A program made the position numbers and the translations under genes. From Bordetella holmesii ATCC 51541 (GTDB taxonomy: Bacteria > Pseudomonadota > Gammaproteobacteria > Burkholderiales > Burkholderiaceae_B), in the NCBI GenBank assembly GCA_000612485.1, contig CP007494.1, positions 3,635,675 to 3,699,674 on the forward strand: a stretch of 64,000 bases of DNA. Reading direction: 5' to 3'. How positions within the stretch are numbered: position 1 is the stretch's first letter; the number at the start of each line of letters is the position of its first letter. The notes beneath the pieces are model-generated. The model did not search any database. It saw only the letters and a program-made list of their open reading frames with translations, and was not told the DNA's origin. This document shows positions 18,328-29,621 of the stretch, piece after piece.

Positions 18328-19215
18328 CTACATTGCTTGGCGTGTGCGTACCGCTTCGGCCCACCGCCGCGCGACGGTGGGCGACGTGGCGCAAGTAGCC
18401 GAGTCGGTCACCACGCGCACGGCGCGCTCCAGCAGCTGGATATCGGCCTCGTGCTGACGCGCCACATGCGGGTCCTCGAAAAAAATCACCCGTTGACACT
18501 GATGCTCGAGCACGAGTTCGGCAATCTGTGCGTCGCCGCCCAGCGGACCGCTGAGATATCGCGTCACCCAAGGCTGGTCTTTGGGCCAACCGCGCGACCA
18601 CGCAAGGTCGTTGAGCAGGCCACCCGTGGTGCCCGTGGCCACGCGCCGCGCAAACTGGGACAGCACGTCGAAGTACTGGTCGGCAAAGGCCACCATCTCG
18701 TCCTTGAGCGCATCGTGGGCAATCAGCGCCAGCGTCTGCCCGTCGAAACGAAACAACCGCGCCAGAGCGGGGTCCGCCGGCAACCCCGCACTGAGGCGCT
18801 CGATCTCAATCCACTCTATGGCCCCGGCCAGGGTGGAAATGAAAGGCCGGCCGTGCGTGATGCACTGCCGCTTGAGCGCCAGCGCCTCTGGAAAGATAGA
18901 GGACGGGTCAACCGGATCGATGAGATAGATGGCGCCATCGAAAGGGGCTTGCCCATCCCGGCCTTCTGTCACGCGGGCCACCAGTTTCATCAACCCGCCT
19001 TCGCGGCCATACGGGTAGCGGATCAGTCCTCGATATCCTTGCAGCATGCCCTCGCGCGCGATGGCATCGTGCGTGCGGCCTACCGTGTGTAATTCAATAC
19101 CCATTTCGCGTATGCCAGCGCCACTGGCGCGTAGCCAGCTAAAAAGCGCAGCGTCGGGCGTCTCGTGATGCAGGCGATTGGCCGCCAGGCCAAAGCGCAA
19201 GGAAGGCGAGGTCAT
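18328..19215 (-). CDS. Methylglyoxal-synthase-like protein with N-terminal extension
   Basis: A 295-residue protein. The C-terminal half (from about residue 155) carries methylglyoxal-synthase landmarks: LALIAHDALKDEM, VATGTTGG, LSGPLGGDAQIAELV, VIFFEDP and RVVTDSATC. The N-terminal half contains a second MGS-like phrase (AIYLIDPVDPSSIFPEALAL, HGRPFISTL). Canonical enzymes are about 150 residues, so this is a two-part family member. Methylglyoxal synthase converts dihydroxyacetone phosphate to methylglyoxal; whether this long form is catalytic is uncertain. The ATG at 19215 aligns with a normal start; an upstream extension to 19269 would run into the iron-regulated promoter of the divergent sigma gene. 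Confidence 0.75.
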   Translation of the reverse strand: MTSPSLRFGLAANRLHHETPDAALFSWLRASGAGIREMGIELHTVGRTHDAIAREGMLQGYRGLIRYPYGREGGLMKLVARVTEGRDGQAPFDGAIYLIDPVDPSSIFPEALALKRQCITHGRPFISTLAGAIEWIEIERLSAGLPADPALARLFRFDGQTLALIAHDALKDEMVAFADQYFDVLSQFARRVATGTTGGLLNDLAWSRGWPKDQPWVTRYLSGPLGGDAQIAELVLEHQCQRVIFFEDPHVARQHEADIQLLERAVRVVTDSATCATSPTVARRWAEAVRTRQAM

Positions 19216-19302
19216 GATGCTTGTCAGGGAGCCGGAAAACAGAATGATACCGCCGTGCGCCTGCCACATCGGCTTTGGCCTTGAATTGGCTGCCGCCCCA
19301 TT

Positions 19303-19325
19303 TTAAGTAATAATCATTCTTATTA
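19303..19325 (+). promoter_or_regulatory. Candidate Fur box before the second FecI-type gene
   Basis: The core ATAATCATT (19310-19318) matches the Fur consensus exactly, within an AATAA...TTATT dyad (19309-19324). It lies about 30-45 bp before the GTG start of the sigma gene. This is a better match than the candidate in module 1, and its position fits repression by Fur under iron sufficiency. Confidence 0.6.
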
Positions 19326-19350
19326 CAAATCTCTTCTTGGTGCTGCTTGC

Positions 19351-19872
19351 GTGCAGCAACACAAATTGGACGCTTCGGATTACGCATCGCCGCCCAACCT
19401 GGAAACGCTCTACGGTGACCACCATCCATGGCTGCAGGATTGGTTGCGCCGCCGGCTGGGCAACGCTGCGGATGCCGCCGATCTGGCCCAGGATGCGTTC
19501 ATGCGCCTGCTGGCCAAACCTCTGCCCTTTGGCAGTCGGCCGCAGGCACGCGTCTACCTGCGCACGCTGGCTGGCGGGCTGTGCGTCGACCTCTGGCGCC
19601 GGCGACAGATCGAACACGCCTGGCTGCAGACCCTGGCCGCCCAACCCGAAGCACACGTGCCGAGCGCCGAACATCAGGCCATCGTGCTGCAAACCTTGCA
19701 GGAGGTCGATCGTCTCGTGCGCGGCCTTCCTCCCAAAGCGGCTCATGCCTTCATCATGGCAGTCGGCTGCGAAATGAGCGATCAGGAGATTGCCAACGAA
19801 TTGGGTGTCTCCACCCGCATGGTCCGAAAGTATGTCGCGCAAGCGATGCTGCAATGCCTCCAAAAACTTTGA
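19351..19872 (+). CDS. ECF sigma factor, FecI type (module 2)
   Basis: A 173-residue FecI-type sigma factor. Region 2: LETLYGDHHPWLQDWL and DAADLAQDAFMRLLAKPL; region 4: GLPPKAAHAFIMAVG and NELGVSTRMVRKYVAQAM. The likely start is GTG 19351, as no in-frame ATG precedes the conserved region. It is a clear paralogue of the sigma factor at 4847 (shared YGDHH/YSDHH and LPPKA). The fecR gene overlaps its 3' end by 19 bp. Its target promoter is presumably that of the receptor at 20958, which is broken. Confidence 0.88.
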   Translation: MQQHKLDASDYASPPNLETLYGDHHPWLQDWLRRRLGNAADAADLAQDAFMRLLAKPLPFGSRPQARVYLRTLAGGLCVDLWRRRQIEHAWLQTLAAQPEAHVPSAEHQAIVLQTLQEVDRLVRGLPPKAAHAFIMAVGCEMSDQEIANELGVSTRMVRKYVAQAMLQCLQKL

Positions 19873-20825
19873 AGCGCGCCGCACCTGGAATCGCCCCCCT
19901 GGAGCAGGCGGCGGAGTGGTTTGCCCTGCTGCGCTCCGGCGAGGCCACCGCAGCCGAACGCGCCGCCTGGCAAGCCTGGCACGACGCCTGTGAAGCCCAT
20001 ACGCGCGCCTGGGCCCAGGTCGAGAGCGTCGGCCGGCTTTTCCTGCCAATACGTCAGAGCGAGGCATCCGGGGTTGCCGCCACCGCCTACCGCCGCGCCG
20101 AATTCAACAGTGGCCGGCGGCGTACCCTCCTGGGGATTGGGGCTCTGGCTGCGGCCGGCGTGGTCGGACATGCCGCCTGGCGCCACAACGTCCTTTATCC
20201 CTGGGCGGCGGATTACCGCAGCGGCACGGGTGAGGTACGTGAAGTCGTGCTGGACGACGGCACACGCGTCTGGCTGGGCACGGCCAGTGCGTTTGACCAA
20301 CACTACAGTGCCGGGCTCAGGCGTCTGGAGCTTATCGCTGGCGAGATCCTCATCAGCACGGCTCCCGACGCCTCTCGCCCCTTCGTCGTTGACACCCCAC
20401 AAGGCCGTTTGCGTGCGTTGGGGACGCGCTTTTCCGTTCGCCGCGATGACGGGGGTACTGACGTGGCTGTCTATCAGGGCAGCGTTCAGGCGAATGCGCC
20501 GTCAGGCGCGCAGGCGCTGTTGCTTGCCGGGTGGCGTGCCCGCATGACGCGCCAGGGCATCAGCGCGCCACGCGCGGCCGATCCCGATGCCGAGTCCTCC
20601 ACCCGAGGATTGTTCATTGCCAAGAACATCCCCCTGGCCGACATGGCGCGGGAGCTGTCGCGGTACCGCTTGGGCCATGTGGGTGTTGCTCCCGACGTGG
20701 CTGCCCTCCCCGTCTTTGGCAGCTTCCCCATGACGGACCCCGATCGCACGTTGAACATGCTGGAATCCGTGTTGCCGGTCCGCGTCAGGATGCTGCCTTG
20801 GTGGGTGGACATCCTGCCACGCTGA
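19854..20825 (+). CDS. FecR-type transmembrane sigma regulator (module 2)
   Basis: A 323-residue protein paralogous to the one at 5360. N-terminal EQAAEWFALLRSGEATAAER, a membrane segment near residue 90 (LLGIGALAAAGVVGHAAW), the FecR domain (VVLDDGTRVWLGTASAFDQ, LIAGEILIS, GRLRALGTRFSV) and a C-terminal NIPLADMARELSRYRLGHV motif are in order. The ATG at 19854 overlaps the sigma stop, indicating translational coupling. It is intact, although its receptor partner is interrupted. Confidence 0.88.
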   Translation: MPPKTLKRAAPGIAPLEQAAEWFALLRSGEATAAERAAWQAWHDACEAHTRAWAQVESVGRLFLPIRQSEASGVAATAYRRAEFNSGRRRTLLGIGALAAAGVVGHAAWRHNVLYPWAADYRSGTGEVREVVLDDGTRVWLGTASAFDQHYSAGLRRLELIAGEILISTAPDASRPFVVDTPQGRLRALGTRFSVRRDDGGTDVAVYQGSVQANAPSGAQALLLAGWRARMTRQGISAPRAADPDAESSTRGLFIAKNIPLADMARELSRYRLGHVGVAPDVAALPVFGSFPMTDPDRTLNMLESVLPVRVRMLPWWVDILPR

Positions 20826-20957
20826 CAGGCAGCCCGCGACGTCGCCATCCTGACCAGACACAAAAAATAAAAAAAGAGTTCCGCTTTTCGTGTCTCGTTC
20901 GATGAACAGGAAGAGAGATCTCCTAATCACCTTCCGATTCGCTCAGAGGAACGCGTC

Positions 20958-22309
20958 ATGTCTACCCGTTTGTCCCTCCACGGCCGCACGTGCTGCCGTC
21001 GTGGAACCCGCATGGCTTTGCCCGCTGCCTGGTCCAGAAAAACCTTGATCCATCTGGCTTGCGCAGCCGCCTTGTCCGGATTGGCCCCCGTGGGCAGCCA
21101 TGCGCAAACCACTGCAGATACTGTAGCGACGCACCTTAACCGCGATTACAGCATCCCCGCCGGTTCCCTCGAACAAGTCCTGGCCCGCTTTGCCGCCGAA
21201 TCCGGCGTGCTGCTGGCCAGCCCCCCTGGATTGACGGCCGGCCGCAGCAGCCCCGGTTTGAGCGGCAATTTTTCATTACCCACCGCACTGAACGCGATCC
21301 TCGCCGGCACAGGACTGCATGCCATCAGGGACCCCCAAGGCCAGTATCGTCTACAGGCGGACACCCAAGCGGTCTTCCTCCTCAGCCCAGTGGCGGTAAC
21401 TGGGCGCGACCTCGCCACCACTGAGGGTACCGGCTCCTACTCTGCCAATATCACCACCATCGCCAAGGGAGACCTCGCGCTACGCGATATACCGCAGGCC
21501 GTGTCGGTCATCACACGTCAGCGCATGAACGACCAAGGAGTAACCGACGTGCGCGAAGCCTTGAACTACGCGCCCGGCGTTTCCATGGTTTCCAACGAAC
21601 CCGGTGGCCAGTTCTACTCACGTGGATTCTTCATCCAGAGCTATCAGTTCGACGGCGTGCCGCTCGAACGCCAGCTATACGCACGCGGATCCGCATTCAA
21701 CTCCGATACTGCCATCTATGATCGTATCGAAATCATGCGCGGCCCTCAGGCGCTATTTGAGGGGGCAGGCGACCCCTCTGGATCGGTCAACCTGGTGCGC
21801 AAACGCCCTACGCAGGAACGCCAGTTCATCGTGACCGGTCGAGTGGGCAGTTATGACCAGTACGGCGCTCAAGTGGACTTCGGTGGGCCGCTCAATGAAA
21901 GCGCAACCGTACGCGGCCGCGTGGTGGCCGATTATGAAACCAAGGGTTCTTTCCGAGACTATGTCGATAGCAACGAGAGGACGTTCTACGGCGCCTTGGA
22001 CATAGACCTCGGCCCGGCCACCACATTGGGACTGGGGTACAGCCGCGAAAATCCCTATGGGGTCATCGACTGGAGTGGGCTGCCCAACTATGGAGACGGG
22101 TCGATGCCGGAGTATTCACGCTCGACCAATCTGAGCGCCAAATGGAATCACGCGTATAAAACCCAGAACACTTGGTTCGCCGACCTCACCCACCGATTTT
22201 CCAATGGATGGAAATTCAAGGCGGCTGTGGTGCGCGTGGATGAAACGAACGACATCAAGTATTTGCTGCGTAGCGGCCGACTGGGGCCGCCCAATACCTA
22301 TCGGGGCGA
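20958..22309 (+). pseudogene. TonB-dependent siderophore receptor, 5' part (module 2)
   Basis: The first 450 codons of a FecA/FpvA-type receptor: signal peptide (LIHLACAAALSGLAPVGSHAQ), STN domain (YSIPAGSLEQVLARFAAE, SGNFSLPTALNAILAGTGL), plug (LRDIPQAVSVITRQRM, YDRIEIMRGPQALFEGAGDPSG) and first barrel strands to GPPNTYRGD. At 22310 it runs into an IS3 element. Compared with the intact paralogue at 6495, about 245 codons of barrel are missing between this fragment and the 3' part at 25456, so the insertion was accompanied or followed by deletion. The product cannot form a complete barrel. Confidence 0.9.
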
Positions 22310-22325
22310 TGACCTGCCCCCAGAT

Positions 22326-23148
22326 TTAGTACGGCACCGACATAGAGCCCAGGGGTAAAAGACCTTCTTTCTGATGAGCCTGCACGAATTGCGCCGGCGT
22401 TAAATATCCGAGCGCGCTGTGAGGCCGATCGGTGTTGTACTCGACTCGCCAGTTTTCGATCAAGCTTTTAGCCTGTCGCAGGGACAAGAACCAGTGCTCG
22501 TTAAGGCATTCGTCGCGGAACTTGCCGTTGAAACTTTCGATATAAGCGTTCTCCACCGGCTTACCCGGCCGAATAAACGACAGCTTTACGCCTGCTTGGT
22601 AGGCCCCAGGCGTCCAAGGCTCTTCCGGCGAACTCTGGCCCGTTGTCCACGGTAATAGATCGCGGCAGGCCACGCATCTCCGCCAGCCGTTGCAGCACCA
22701 TGGCAACACGCAGTCCCGGCAACGACGTATCGACCTCGATGGCCAGGCATTCGCGAGTGTAGTCATCGACGATAGTCAAACAGCGGAATCGGCGGCCATA
22801 GGCTAGGCCGTCGGCCACAAAGTCCATTGACCAACTCTGATTCGGCGCGATTGCCGCTGGGCGAACCACGCGCTCGGTCGCCGCGATTCGCTTACGCTTT
22901 CGTTTTCGCACGCTTAACCCTGCCAGACTGTACAGCCGCCAGATTCGCTTGTGATTTGCTTGCCAGCCTTCGCGACGTAAGAGCACATGGATCCTCCGAT
23001 AGCCGTAGCGTCGTTTCGCCACTGCCATCTCTTTCATGCGCTCGGTCAGCGCAGCATCGCCTGAGCGTGTGCTCTCGTAGGCAAACAGCGACCGCGAAAT
23101 TCCTACCAGCCCACAGGCCCGGGTAACACCCATGCTGCGCTCGGTCAT
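22326..23148 (-). pseudogene. IS3 transposase OrfB, copy 1, frameshifted
   Basis: From ATG 23148 the frame encodes the HTH_21/rve integrase core (KRRYGYRRIHVLLRREGW, DD-type WSMDFVADGLAYG, ITVDNGPEFAGRALDAW). Relative to the other copies there is one additional C in GTAGGCCCCAGG (22603-22613), so the frame leaves at DAWGLPSRRK, before the final catalytic Glu (NAYIESFNGKFRDE), which lies in the other frame. This copy is therefore inactive by itself; its orfA is also split by IS21. Confidence 0.85.
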
Positions 23149-23302
23149 TAATGTCCTGACCGCCTCGCGTTTGGCCTGCGGGCTGACTACTTTCGGCTTA
23201 GCAGATCCTGAAGCGCCGCCTTGTTGTCAACGCCGGTTGAAAATTGACCCACTTTCGTCGGAATCGTCGGAGTAAAACTGACCCACCCCGGCGTTCAAAA
23301 AC

Positions 23303-25080
<1,778 letters not shown>

Positions 25081-25166
25081 TGTCGGCGGCCAAAAGGCCG
25101 CCATCATCGCCCAGGTGGGTCAGATTTACTCCGACGCGGTGGGTCAGTATTACATCGGCGCTGACA

Positions 25167-25401
25167 CCTTGTCCAGCATCGACTCGGCCAACAGCTTCTT
25201 GAGCTTGTTGTTCTCCTGCTCCAGCTCCTTGAGCCTCTGAGCGTCCGGCACCGTCATGCCACCGAACTTCGCCTTCCAGTTGTAGTACGTTGCCTCGGAG
25301 ATTCCGTGCTTGCGGCACAACTCTGCGGGCTTGGCACCTGCATCGGCTTCCTTGAGCACGCCGATGATTTGCTCTTCCGTAAATCGTTTCTTCATTGCCA
25401 T
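25167..25401 (-). pseudogene. IS3 OrfA, copy 1, cut by IS21
   Basis: The N-terminal HTH of OrfA is present (MAMKKRFTEEQIIGVLKEAD, CRKHGISEATYYNWKAKFGG, leucine-zipper LKELEQENNKLKKLLAES) up to MLDK, where the IS21 insertion replaces the end with VSAPM and a stop. Intact copies read on as AALQDLLSRK. Confidence 0.88.
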
Positions 25402-25455
25402 TCCTTTGGGAACGGACTCTACATCGATTTCGTACTAATCACGGGGAGCAGGTCA

Positions 25456-25841
25456 CCGCTTCGTACACCTACACCCATACACGGCACCGCGGCTCTGACG
25501 TCCCCTCCGTGGGTTATGACATTTCGTCCAACACGGGCGTGCCCCGCCACATGGCCAAACTTTGGGCCAACTATCGTCTACCCGACCAATGGAACCGCTG
25601 GTCGATGGGCGGTGGCATCAACACCCAGAGCAAATCTTCCGACTTTGGCTACTATGGCCGCACGCAGGGCGGCTATACCACGCTTGATGCCCGGGTCGGC
25701 TACCAAGTCAACGAACGCCTGGACCTGGGCCTGAACATCTACAACCTCACGGACAAGAAGTACTACAGCTCCATTAGTTACGATCACAATTTCTATGGGG
25801 CTCCCCGAAGCTTCCTGCTGACCGCGCGCTACCGGATGTAA
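25456..25841 (+). pseudogene. TonB-dependent siderophore receptor, 3' part (module 2)
   Basis: The C-terminal 128 or so codons of the receptor begun at 20958: ASYTYTHTRHRGSDVPS, HMAKLWANYRLPDQW, GGINTQSKSSDFG, then YQVNERLDLGLNIYNLTDKKYY and the barrel-closing SFLLTARYRM. It aligns with residues from about 697 of the intact paralogue. It has no start codon of its own and is separated from the 5' part by the IS3/IS21 block and a deletion. Confidence 0.88.
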
Positions 25842-25852
25842 GGGTCCACAAA

Positions 25853-25882
25853 GCACAAATCCCGCAATAGCGGGATTTGTGC
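25853..25882. terminator. Bidirectional terminator between receptor remnant and iscX
   Basis: GCACAAATCCCGC (25853-25865) and GCGGGATTTGTGC (25870-25882) form a perfect 13-bp stem with loop AATA between convergent genes. It would end the isc operon on the minus strand and the receptor transcript on the plus strand. Confidence 0.8.
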
Positions 25883-25896
25883 GCGTCCGAGGCTGT

Positions 25897-26091
25897 TTAC
25901 TCGGCTTCGTCTATCCAGGCCATCTGGATGGCCTCAAGGATTTTCTCGCCACAACGGGCCGGATCATCCTGAAAATCGGGCAACGCCAGAACCCACTCAC
26001 GCAGTTGCGTAAAACGCACCGTCTTGGGATCCACAGCCGGATGCGTATCCATCAGAGCTTCAGCGATCTGATAAGTATCTACCCACTTCAT
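25897..26091 (-). CDS. iscX: Fe-S cluster assembly protein IscX
   Basis: A 64-residue acidic protein with the IscX pattern: MKWVDTYQIAEALMD, DPKTVRFTQLREWVLAL, FQDDPARCGEKILEAIQ. IscX binds IscS and iron and modulates cluster assembly. It is the last gene of the isc operon, one base after fdx. Confidence 0.93.
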   Translation of the reverse strand: MKWVDTYQIAEALMDTHPAVDPKTVRFTQLREWVLALPDFQDDPARCGEKILEAIQMAWIDEAE

Positions 26092-26092
26092 G

Positions 26093-26434
26093 TCAATGAT
26101 CCTCCTTGGCATGGTTGATGGTGTACTTGGGGATCTCGATGGTGAGATCCTGCTCTTCGATGATCGCTTGACACGACAGGCGCGACACCGAGGTCAGGCC
26201 CCAGGCTTTGTCCAGCAGATCTTCCTCGCTGTCGCTGGCCTCTTCCAAAGAGGCGTAGCCCTGGCGCACGACGACGTGGCACGTGGTACATGCACAGGAA
26301 AGCTCGCAGGCATGGTCGATATCGATATGGTTATCGAGGAGCACCCTGCAGATTGATTTGCCTTGCGGCGCATCATCAATCACGGCGCCTTCCGGGCATA
26401 AATCGGGATGAGGCAATACAGTCAGTTTCGGCAT
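26093..26434 (-). CDS. fdx: ISC-type [2Fe-2S] ferredoxin
   Basis: A 113-residue adrenodoxin-type ferredoxin. Cluster ligands appear as CELSCACTTCHVVV and a distal Cys in SRLSCQAII. It supplies electrons for cluster assembly on IscU. It lies between hscA and iscX with very short gaps, as in other proteobacterial isc operons. Confidence 0.95.
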   Translation of the reverse strand: MPKLTVLPHPDLCPEGAVIDDAPQGKSICRVLLDNHIDIDHACELSCACTTCHVVVRQGYASLEEASDSEEDLLDKAWGLTSVSRLSCQAIIEEQDLTIEIPKYTINHAKEDH

Positions 26435-26443
26435 GACGTCGAG

Positions 26444-28306
26444 TTAAGCGAGTTCGTCCAATTTACGGCCAGCCAGTGCCGCGCGGATACTGCGATCCAT
26501 GCGGCGGGCGGCAAAATCCTCAGTGGCGTCAGACAAGGCCTGAACGGCCTGACGCACCGCATCAACCTCGGTGGCCGACTGCGCCTGTGCGGCGGCCTGC
26601 AAGGCAGCATCTACACGAGACCGTTCGTCGCCATCGAGAAGGTCCCCGTCGGCCGCCAGCGCAGCACTCACGGACTCGACCAGTTGGCGGGCTTCGACCT
26701 GCTGCTCACGCAACATCCGGGCTTTGGCATCGTCATCGGCATACGAGACACTGTCGGAAAGCATGCGCGTAATTTCGTCGTCGGACAGGCCATAGGAAGG
26801 TTTGACCGTGACGGCCGCTTCCACACCCGTACTCTGTTCGCGCGCGGTCACGCTAAGCAGCCCGTCGGCATCAACCTGAAAGGTCACGCGGATGCGAGCC
26901 GCGCCGGCGACCATGGGAGGAATGCCTCGTAGCTCGAAGCGGGCCAGCGAGCGGCAATCGGCAACCAGGTCGCGCTCGCCCTGCACAACATGCACGCTCA
27001 TGGCGGTCTGGCCGTCCTTGAACGTGGTGAACTCTTGGGCACGGGCAACCGGGATGGTGCTGTTGCGCGGAATGACCCGTTCGACCAGCCCACCCATCGT
27101 CTCCAGCCCGAGTGACAAAGGCATCACGTCCAGCAAAAGCCAATCTTCGCCTGGTGCACGATTGCCCGCCAACAAGTTGGCCTGCAAGGCCGCGCCCAAC
27201 GCCACGACCTGATCCGGGTCGAGATTGGTCAACGGCGGCGCGCCGAAGAAAGCGGCAACACCCTGCCTCACGACCGGCATGCGCGTCGCGCCGCCGACCA
27301 GCACCACGCCCTTGACCTCGGCGGCGCTCAGGCTGGCATCCCGCAACGCGCGGCGAGCTGCCTGCAACGTCCGATCTACAAGCGGTGCTGCCAAGGTATC
27401 GAAGTGGGCACGCGTCAGAGGCATATCGACCTGACGGCCTGCATCGAGCATCACGGAGATCACCGCCTGATCCACATCGGTCAAGCTTTCGCGTGCGGCA
27501 CGGGCCGCCACCAGCAGCCCGCGCTTATCGGACAGCGACAGGTTTTCCAGCCCGAGCGAGGCGGCCAGATCGGCCACGATCGCATGGTCGAAATCGTCGC
27601 CGCCCAGCACCGTATCGCCGCCGGTGGAGATCACCTCGAACACCCCTTGCGACAGGCGCAAGATCGATATATCGAACGTGCCCCCACCCAGGTCATAAAC
27701 GGCATAAATGCCTTCGGCGGCCTGATCGAGTCCGTAGGCGATGGCGGCGGCCGTCGGCTCGTTGAGCAGACGCAAGACATTCAAGCCCGCCAACTTGGCC
27801 GCATCACGCGTGGCCTGGCGCTGTGCATCATCGAAATAGGCAGGCACCGTAATCACCGCGCCCACCAGGTCATCACCCAGCACGTCTTCAGCGCGCTGAC
27901 GCAAGGTAGCCAGAATTTGGGCCGAGACCTCAACCGGGCTGACGTCACCGTGCAGGGTGCGCAGGCGCACCATACCAGGGGCATCCACGAAGTCATAAGG
28001 CGCGCCGCTGTCACGCGCATCCTCGGCCGAGCGGCCCATGAAGCGCTTCACCGACACGATGGTATTGCCCGGGTCGCTGGCTTGATGCGGCAAGGCGGCA
28101 CGACCGATCGTGACCCGGCCTTCAGGCAGATAACGCACTGCCGAAGGCAACAGCGCATGTCCGTCAGCGTCGGACAATACTTCGGGCACGCTGCTGCGCA
28201 CCGCTGCCAACAGAGAATTGGTCGTTCCCAGATCTATACCCACTGCCAGGCGCCGTTGATGCGGGGCGGGTGATTCACCGGGTTCGGAAATCTGCAATAA
28301 AGCCAT
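26444..28306 (-). CDS. hscA: Fe-S assembly Hsp70 chaperone HscA
   Basis: A 620-residue DnaK homologue. The ATPase domain has [43 protein letters not shown] and [11 protein letters not shown]; the substrate-binding domain follows ([15 protein letters not shown]). It binds the LPPVK motif of IscU, present in the iscU product here, and with HscB drives cluster transfer. Length and order are normal. Confidence 0.96.
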   Translation of the reverse strand: MALLQISEPGESPAPHQRRLAVGIDLGTTNSLLAAVRSSVPEVLSDADGHALLPSAVRYLPEGRVTIGRAALPHQASDPGNTIVSVKRFMGRSAEDARDSGAPYDFVDAPGMVRLRTLHGDVSPVEVSAQILATLRQRAEDVLGDDLVGAVITVPAYFDDAQRQATRDAAKLAGLNVLRLLNEPTAAAIAYGLDQAAEGIYAVYDLGGGTFDISILRLSQGVFEVISTGGDTVLGGDDFDHAIVADLAASLGLENLSLSDKRGLLVAARAARESLTDVDQAVISVMLDAGRQVDMPLTRAHFDTLAAPLVDRTLQAARRALRDASLSAAEVKGVVLVGGATRMPVVRQGVAAFFGAPPLTNLDPDQVVALGAALQANLLAGNRAPGEDWLLLDVMPLSLGLETMGGLVERVIPRNSTIPVARAQEFTTFKDGQTAMSVHVVQGERDLVADCRSLARFELRGIPPMVAGAARIRVTFQVDADGLLSVTAREQSTGVEAAVTVKPSYGLSDDEITRMLSDSVSYADDDAKARMLREQQVEARQLVESVSAALAADGDLLDGDERSRVDAALQAAAQAQSATEVDAVRQAVQALSDATEDFAARRMDRSIRAALAGRKLDELA

Positions 28307-28345
28307 TGTTGTACTTGTCGCTGAACGGGCCCTGCCGGGCCGCTG

Positions 28346-28852
28346 CTAGGGCTGGATCGAAGCCAGTTCCTGAGCCAGTTTTTCGATGAACATCCACTCG
28401 CGGACCTTCTGGCCCGCGGCGGGATAGTCCTTGCGCCGGTCAATCAAATCGGCAAGCGTCTGCCGCATCGCTTCACGCGCATCCTCGAGCTCGGCGTTCA
28501 ATGTAAGCCGTGCCTGCTCGTCGTGGCGCGCATCATCGAGCAGCTCGCGCCACTCCATCTGCTGCATCAGAAAGCCAGGCGCCATGGCCGTGTTGCTTTC
28601 GGTCTGGAGATCGACGCCGGCTGCCTCGCAAAGATAGCGCGCGCGCAACAGCGGATCCCGCAGTTGCCGATAGGCCTCATTGGCACGCGCGGACCACTGC
28701 ATCGCCACCCGGCGTTCCGGCGCACTGGCCGTGGCAAACCGGTCGGGGTGAACACGAGCGGCCACATCACGCCAGGCCGCTTCAAGCGCACGGTCATCGA
28801 GCTCGAACGTCGCAGGCAGGCCAAACAGGCTGAAATGATCGTCAACGGCCAA
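28346..28852 (-). CDS. hscB: Fe-S assembly J-protein HscB
   Basis: A 168-residue co-chaperone: an N-terminal J domain (FSLFGLPATFELD, VHPDRFA) and a C-terminal three-helix IscU-binding domain (MEWRELLDDA, REAMRQTLADLID). It delivers IscU to HscA. Starts 3 bp after the iscA stop. Confidence 0.94.
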   Translation of the reverse strand: MAVDDHFSLFGLPATFELDDRALEAAWRDVAARVHPDRFATASAPERRVAMQWSARANEAYRQLRDPLLRARYLCEAAGVDLQTESNTAMAPGFLMQQMEWRELLDDARHDEQARLTLNAELEDAREAMRQTLADLIDRRKDYPAAGQKVREWMFIEKLAQELASIQP

Positions 28853-28855
28853 GAC

Positions 28856-29179
28856 TTACACCGTGAACGACTCGCCGCAGCCGCAGGTCGCCTTCTCGTT
28901 GGGGTTGCGAAACTTGAAGCCCTCGTTGAGGCCTTCGCGCGCATAATCCAGCTCGGTGCCGTCCAGATACGCCAGGCTTTTGGGGTCGACAAAGACCTTG
29001 ACGCCGAAGCTCTCGAATGCCATGTCATCGGCCTGCGCCTCGTCGACATACTCGAGCTTGTACGCCATGCCCGAGCAGCCGGTCGTGCGCACGCCCAGGC
29101 GCAGCCCGATACCCTTACCGCGCCTTTGCAGATAGCGGCCGATATGGTTGGCCGCTTGTTGGGTCAGGGTGACGGCCAT
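28856..29179 (-). CDS. iscA: A-type Fe-S carrier IscA
   Basis: A 107-residue A-type carrier with its three Cys ligands in [12 protein letters not shown] and [10 protein letters not shown] longer open frame to 29251 exists, but ATG 29179 ([13 protein letters not shown]) fits the family and follows the iscU stop by one base. It passes clusters or iron to client proteins. Confidence 0.94.
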   Translation of the reverse strand: MAVTLTQQAANHIGRYLQRRGKGIGLRLGVRTTGCSGMAYKLEYVDEAQADDMAFESFGVKVFVDPKSLAYLDGTELDYAREGLNEGFKFRNPNEKATCGCGESFTV

Positions 29180-29180
29180 A

Positions 29181-29585
29181 TCAGTCTGCCGCAACAGCCT
29201 CGGCCACGCCGTGCTTGGTCTTGTAATCCTGCACGGCAGCCTTGATGGCATCTTCGGCCAGAATCGAGCAGTGAATCTTGACCGGGGGCAAGGCCAGCTC
29301 TTCGGCGATCTGCGTATTACGGATGGCCATGGCCTGATCCAGCGTCTTGCCCTTGACCCATTCGGTCACCAGCGAGCTGGATGCAATGGCCGAACCACAG
29401 CCATAGGTCTTGAAGCGCGCATCTTCGATCACGCCTTCATCGTTGACCTTGATCTGCAGCTTCATGACGTCGCCACAGGCGGGCGCGCCAACCATGCCAG
29501 TACCGATCGAATCGTCGCCCTTATCGAAAGAGCCGACGTTGCGGGGATTTTCGTAGTGGTCCAAGACCTTATCGCTGTATGCCAT
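29181..29585 (-). CDS. iscU: Fe-S cluster scaffold IscU
   Basis: A 134-residue scaffold protein. Cluster-binding Cys residues lie in [25 protein letters not shown] and [12 protein letters not shown]; the HscA-recognition motif appears as LPPVKIH. It receives sulfur from IscS encoded immediately upstream. Confidence 0.97.
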   Translation of the reverse strand: MAYSDKVLDHYENPRNVGSFDKGDDSIGTGMVGAPACGDVMKLQIKVNDEGVIEDARFKTYGCGSAIASSSLVTEWVKGKTLDQAMAIRNTQIAEELALPPVKIHCSILAEDAIKAAVQDYKTKHGVAEAVAAD

Positions 29586-29621
29586 GATGATTCTCCACGT
29601 AGGTTGTGACTCGCGGCGCGC

